Shown here piece after piece: positions 41,159 through 44,107 of a stretch of DNA of 44,107 nt. This stretch comes from Bacillus rubiinfantis (lineage in GTDB: Bacteria > Bacillota > Bacilli > Bacillales > Cytobacillaceae), in NCBI GenBank assembly GCA_000752035.1, contig CCFE01000021.1, positions 539,927 to 584,033 on the forward strand, given 5' to 3'. Under the pieces are notes generated by a model that saw only the letters and a program-made list of their open reading frames with translations, ran no database searches and had not been told where the DNA came from. Position 1 is the stretch's first letter, and every line of letters starts with the position of its first letter. Position numbers and translations under genes: made by a program.

Positions 41159-42148
41159 ATGCCATTTGACATCATTCGTCATGATATTACCGAAATGAAA
41201 GTTGATGCAATCGTTAATGCTGCCAATCCTGGACTGCAAATAGGTGGTGGTGTTTGCGGAGCTATTTTTCGGGCTGCAGGTGTTCAGGAACTGCAAAAAG
41301 CATGTGACAAAATCGGCGGATGCCATGTCGGTGAAGCGGTTATAACTGGTGGTTACAACTTGAAAGCAAAGTATATTATCCATACACCGGGACCGGTATG
41401 GCGTGGGGGACAGCATCAGGAAGCTGCGAGACTACAAGCCAGCTATCAGAACTCGCTTGAGCTTGCTATGAAGCACCGCTGTGAATCCATCGCTTTTCCT
41501 TTGATTGCAACCGGCATTTATGGCTATCCGAAAGAAGAAGCATTACAAATCGCCGTTTCCACGATTAGCTCGTTTTTATTCCAACATGATATACAAGTTT
41601 TTCTTGTAGTTTTTGATAAACAAGCGTTTGCGCTTAGTCAGAAATTAACTTCATCGATTCAGCAATATATTGATGAGCAATATGTAGACGAGATGGAAAA
41701 TACAAGTTTACGTCGGCCACGAGAAGAGCATTTTTTATTTGAGGAACAACAACAGTCGCTTGATGTTTATCAAGAGACTGTTAATTTTGATGAATTATTA
41801 AATCAGCTTGATGAATCGTTTTCCGAGCGCCTGTTCCGTTTTATTGATGCAAAAGGCCTGACAGATGTTGAGACGTACAAGCGGGCCAATATTGACCGAC
41901 GTTTATTTTCAAAAATCCGCAATGGAATTGATTATACACCAAAAAAGAAAACGGCTGTTGCTTTTGCCATTTCACTACAATTGAATTTGGAGGAAACGTT
42001 AGACCTGTTAGAAACGGCTGGTTACACCCTGTCAAGAAGTAGCAAATTTGATGTGATTGTGGATTACTTTATCCGTCACGGCAAATATAATATTCATGAA
42101 ATTAATGAAGTTCTATTTGCCTTCGACCAACCATTACTCGGTGCGTGA
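41159..42148 (+). CDS. Macro-domain protein with C-terminal HTH-like domain
   Basis: 329 residues. Residues 1-165 are a macro domain binding ADP-ribose: VDAIVNAANPGLQIGGGVCG, then YIIHTPGPVW and AFPLIATGIYGYP, with the Asn and Gly-rich loops intact. Residues about 205-329 are a helical domain with an XRE-like HTH look (TYKRANIDRRLFSKIRNGID, then TAVAFAISLQLNLEETLDLL, LFAFDQ). These fusions are frequent in Firmicutes and could reverse ADP-ribosylation or sense ADP-ribose. A vWA gene follows after a hairpin. The regulatory role of the C-terminus is inferred. Confidence 0.85.
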   Translation: MPFDIIRHDITEMKVDAIVNAANPGLQIGGGVCGAIFRAAGVQELQKACDKIGGCHVGEAVITGGYNLKAKYIIHTPGPVWRGGQHQEAARLQASYQNSLELAMKHRCESIAFPLIATGIYGYPKEEALQIAVSTISSFLFQHDIQVFLVVFDKQAFALSQKLTSSIQQYIDEQYVDEMENTSLRRPREEHFLFEEQQQSLDVYQETVNFDELLNQLDESFSERLFRFIDAKGLTDVETYKRANIDRRLFSKIRNGIDYTPKKKTAVAFAISLQLNLEETLDLLETAGYTLSRSSKFDVIVDYFIRHGKYNIHEINEVLFAFDQPLLGA

Positions 42149-42151
42149 AAT

Positions 42152-42177
42152 GTCGCCTGTGAAGCGACCGATTTTTC
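42152..42177 (+). terminator. Small terminator between macro and vWA genes
   Basis: GTCGC pairs with GCGAC across a 7-base loop, followed by CGATTTTTCG. Confidence 0.6.
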
Positions 42178-42226
42178 GTTCATTCTTGTTATCCTTTAGA
42201 TAGAAAAATAAAGGAAGATGATGAGA

Positions 42227-42877
42227 ATGAAAACAAATCTGACTGAGTTAGTGTTTATTTTAGACAGGAGCGGTTCAATGGCGGGACTGGAAAAAGACAC
42301 GATAGGCGGCTACAACGCGATGCTGGCAAAGCAGCAAAAAGCGGAAGGTGAAGCGATTGTTACCACGATTTTATTCGATCACGAGATTGAATTATTGCAT
42401 GATCGTCTCAATATCAAGGGGATGTCACCGTTGACGGAAGACGATTATGAGGTGCGCGGTTCCACAGCGTTGTTAGATGCAATTGGGTTTACGATTCAAA
42501 AAATGGCAAATGTCCAAAAGCGAACAAGTGAAGAGTTGCGAGCGGATAAGGTACTATTTGTCATCACAACCGATGGAATGGAAAATGCCAGCCGCGAATT
42601 TACCGCGAAAAAAATCAGCCAAATGGTGCAGCAGCAAAAGGAGAAGTACAGCTGGGAGTTCTTGTTTCTAGGAGCCAATATTGATGCGATTTCAACCGCG
42701 GCCCAATTTGGTATTGACGAAGACTTTGCTGTTGATTATCATGCTGATGAACTGGGCACACAGGTGAATTTTGAAGCAGTGTGCGAAGCGGTAACGAGTC
42801 TCCGCAGCGGCAAAAATCTTGACCGCAGCTGGAAAACAGGGATTGAAAGAGATTATCATCAACGCGGACGGAAATAA
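42227..42877 (+). CDS. von Willebrand factor A-domain protein
   Basis: 216 residues; ATG 42227 has AAGGAAG 9 bases away (ATGs at 42218 and 42221 are too close to it). Single vWA domain with a complete MIDAS: DRSGSM, Thr of EVRGSTALLDAIG and Asp in VITTDGMENASR. The C-terminal YSWEFLFLGANIDAI continues the Rossmann-like fold. No membrane or signal sequence, so cytosolic. Such proteins act as metal-dependent scaffolds. The macro neighbour upstream suggests a shared ADP-ribose or stress function. Confidence 0.88.
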   Translation: MKTNLTELVFILDRSGSMAGLEKDTIGGYNAMLAKQQKAEGEAIVTTILFDHEIELLHDRLNIKGMSPLTEDDYEVRGSTALLDAIGFTIQKMANVQKRTSEELRADKVLFVITTDGMENASREFTAKKISQMVQQQKEKYSWEFLFLGANIDAISTAAQFGIDEDFAVDYHADELGTQVNFEAVCEAVTSLRSGKNLDRSWKTGIERDYHQRGRK

Positions 42878-42894
42878 CTAAATAATTGTAGTCA

Positions 42895-42936
42895 TCACCT
42901 GTTCGAAAATGTGCGAGCTCCGAATAGGTGATTTTG
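42895..42936 (+). terminator. Rho-independent terminator of the vWA gene
   Basis: TCACCTGTTCG pairs with CGAATAGGTGA (11 bp, one G-T), then TTTTG. Confidence 0.85.
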
Positions 42937-42954
42937 TTTATGATAGAAAACCCG

Positions 42955-43070
42955 CCGATATACTTGAAAATCAACTGATATCGTGTTCGAAATCGCCGAT
43001 ATATTTGAAAATCCGCTGATATCGTGTTCGAAATCGCTGATATATTTGAAAACCCGCTGATACCCGGTCC
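42955..43070 (+). repeat. Intergenic 41-base tandem repeats
   Basis: Units at 42955-42995 and 42996-43036, then a partial third from 43037. Each unit has two related halves: CCGATATATTTGAAAATCCG and CTGATATCGTGTTCGAAATC. The whole is a ladder of about 20-base subrepeats with (C/G)TGATAT cores. Non-coding, directly downstream of the vWA terminator. Confidence 0.85.
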
Positions 43071-43198
43071 GCCCCCCGCTAATGTCCTACGCCTCACTGA
43101 GATTTTCACTTGCCGATTAGAATCAATGTCGCAGAAATATCGTCGGTTCTGTTATAATAATTCAATAGTTGTAACGTTGTAAGGGAGAATTTTATCAG

Positions 43199-44107
43199 AT
43201 GATTCAAAGTGAAGATTTTTTTGCCAGAAAGCAAAAAGAAGTGGGAGTTTGCCTGAATGAGGCGCAAAAGCAAGCGGTCCTCCATACGGAAGGGCCGTTG
43301 TTGTTACTAGCCTCACCGGGTTCTGGCAAGACGACTACAACGATTATGCGGATTGGTTATTTAATTGAAGAAAAAGGGGTCAGACCCGAGCGCATAAAAG
43401 CCGTTACTTTTAGTAAAGCTGCTGCTACTGATATGAAGCTGCGGTTTCAACGCTTTTTTCCACAGCTCCAGCAGACGGTGGATTTTTCAACGATTCACAG
43501 TATGGCGTTTCATGTGGTTAGGGAATATTTTTATAAACAAAATACTCCCTATCACATCATTGAAGGGAACATTCCTCAAGAGCGGATAGGTACCTGGCCA
43601 TTAAAGAAAAAATGGATCTTACGACAGCTTTTTCAACGATTCAATCACGAAAAAATCGCTGAGGACGAGCTCGAGGCGTTGATAACGTATTGCAGTTTTA
43701 TCAAAAATAAAATGGTGCCGAGGGCAGAGTGGGACAAGGTTGCATGCGATGTGCCAAGTGCGAGGCAGATTTTTCAAGAATATGAAAACTATAAAACAGC
43801 GGGGACGGATCGGCTGCTTGTGGACTTTGATGATATGCTGACATATGCAAATGAGGCATTCTTGAAGGATCCTGTCCTGCTGCAAAAATACCAGCAAAAA
43901 TACGATTATCTGTTAACCGATGAAAGCCAGGATACTTCAATGGTCCAACACGCAATTATTGAAAAACTCGTACAACCCCATAAAAATCTCTATGTCGTCG
44001 CCGACGATGACCAATCGATTTACACTTGGCGGGCCGCTGAACCACAATATCTACTCAACTTTAAGCAGGTTTACCCCGAGGCAGCGATTCTAATGATGGA
44101 ACAGAAT
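43199..44107 (+). CDS. UvrD/PcrA-like helicase, N-terminal part (runs off the right edge)
   Basis: 303 residues visible from ATG 43199, preceded by AAGGGAG; TATAAT at 43153 is a possible -10. SF1A motifs present: Q-motif LNEAQKQAVLH, Walker A ASPGSGKTTTTIMRIG, motif Ia AVTFSKAAATDM, Walker B YLLTDESQDTSMVQ and motif III ADDDQSIYTWRAAEP. The motifs indicate a true translocase such as YjcD or PcrA-like. Motifs IV-VI are outside the window. It is distinct in sequence from the two helicases at the left end, and its open frame continues to the last base. Confidence 0.9.
   Translation, partial: MIQSEDFFARKQKEVGVCLNEAQKQAVLHTEGPLLLLASPGSGKTTTTIMRIGYLIEEKGVRPERIKAVTFSKAAATDMKLRFQRFFPQLQQTVDFSTIHSMAFHVVREYFYKQNTPYHIIEGNIPQERIGTWPLKKKWILRQLFQRFNHEKIAEDELEALITYCSFIKNKMVPRAEWDKVACDVPSARQIFQEYENYKTAGTDRLLVDFDDMLTYANEAFLKDPVLLQKYQQKYDYLLTDESQDTSMVQHAIIEKLVQPHKNLYVVADDDQSIYTWRAAEPQYLLNFKQVYPEAAILMMEQN

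Noticed and set aside
42955..43070. CRISPR array
   Set aside because: The units are contiguous tandem repeats without unique spacers, and no cas gene is near.

Overview
The window looks like chromosomal DNA of a spore-forming, low-GC Bacillaceae (a Neobacillus- or Bacillus-like organism). The evidence is strong AGGAGG-type ribosome binding sites with frequent TTG and GTG starts, Rho-independent hairpins, a CspA-family cold-shock gene, a cidR-cidA-cidB cluster, a short Hol-Tox (TxpA-like) type I toxin and a BceRS-like sensor/ABC module. No rRNA or tRNA gene, CRISPR array or integrase was seen. Species assignment is inference.

Region 1 (1-9051) is a helicase-rich accessory cassette. It opens inside the 3' part of a group II intron: the HNH tail of the maturase, a textbook 34-nt domain V and a domain VI. 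The intron sits in a UvrD-like helicase gene whose 3' exon starts at about 428, just before the YRFRGA motif. Tightly coupled downstream are an AddB-like protein with a four-cysteine Fe-S pattern but no visible nuclease motif, a second complete UvrD-like helicase, a PC4/YdbC single-stranded-DNA-binding protein, two unrecognised proteins and a DUF4145-like protein. This resembles a dedicated DNA-processing or defence complex that I cannot match to a named system.

Region 2 (9205-20640) is a mosaic: a Pmp3-type membrane peptide, a MazG-like/PLD-helicase pair, a corrinoid protein fused to a chemoreceptor-like signalling segment with a partner UroD-type methyltransferase, a cold-shock gene, a YbaK-type tRNA editing protein, a secreted LysM protein broken by an in-frame TAG, and a CAT-like acetyltransferase.

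Region 3 (20641-27115) holds a structured intergenic element, a response regulator/histidine kinase/ABC ATPase/permease operon, a GNAT gene on the minus strand, and a type I toxin locus whose 3' RNA element also occurs as a toxin-less relative at 12556-12676.

Region 4 (27310-34954) is a complete Wadjet plasmid-defence operon in the order JetD-JetA-JetB-JetC. All junctions overlap by 13-14 bases. The long JetC (1469 residues) points to type II.

Region 5 (34955-44107) contains a heptad-repeat coiled-coil gene, an Uma2 fragment, and a DsbA/FrnE-like oxidoreductase whose first catalytic cysteine codon is TGA, followed by a SECIS-like hairpin, so it is a probable selenoprotein. After these come a phosphotransferase, a CBO0543-like membrane protein, cidR-cidA-cidB, a Gln-rich protein, a macro-domain/HTH protein next to a vWA protein, 41-nt tandem repeats, and the start of another UvrD-like helicase that runs off the end.
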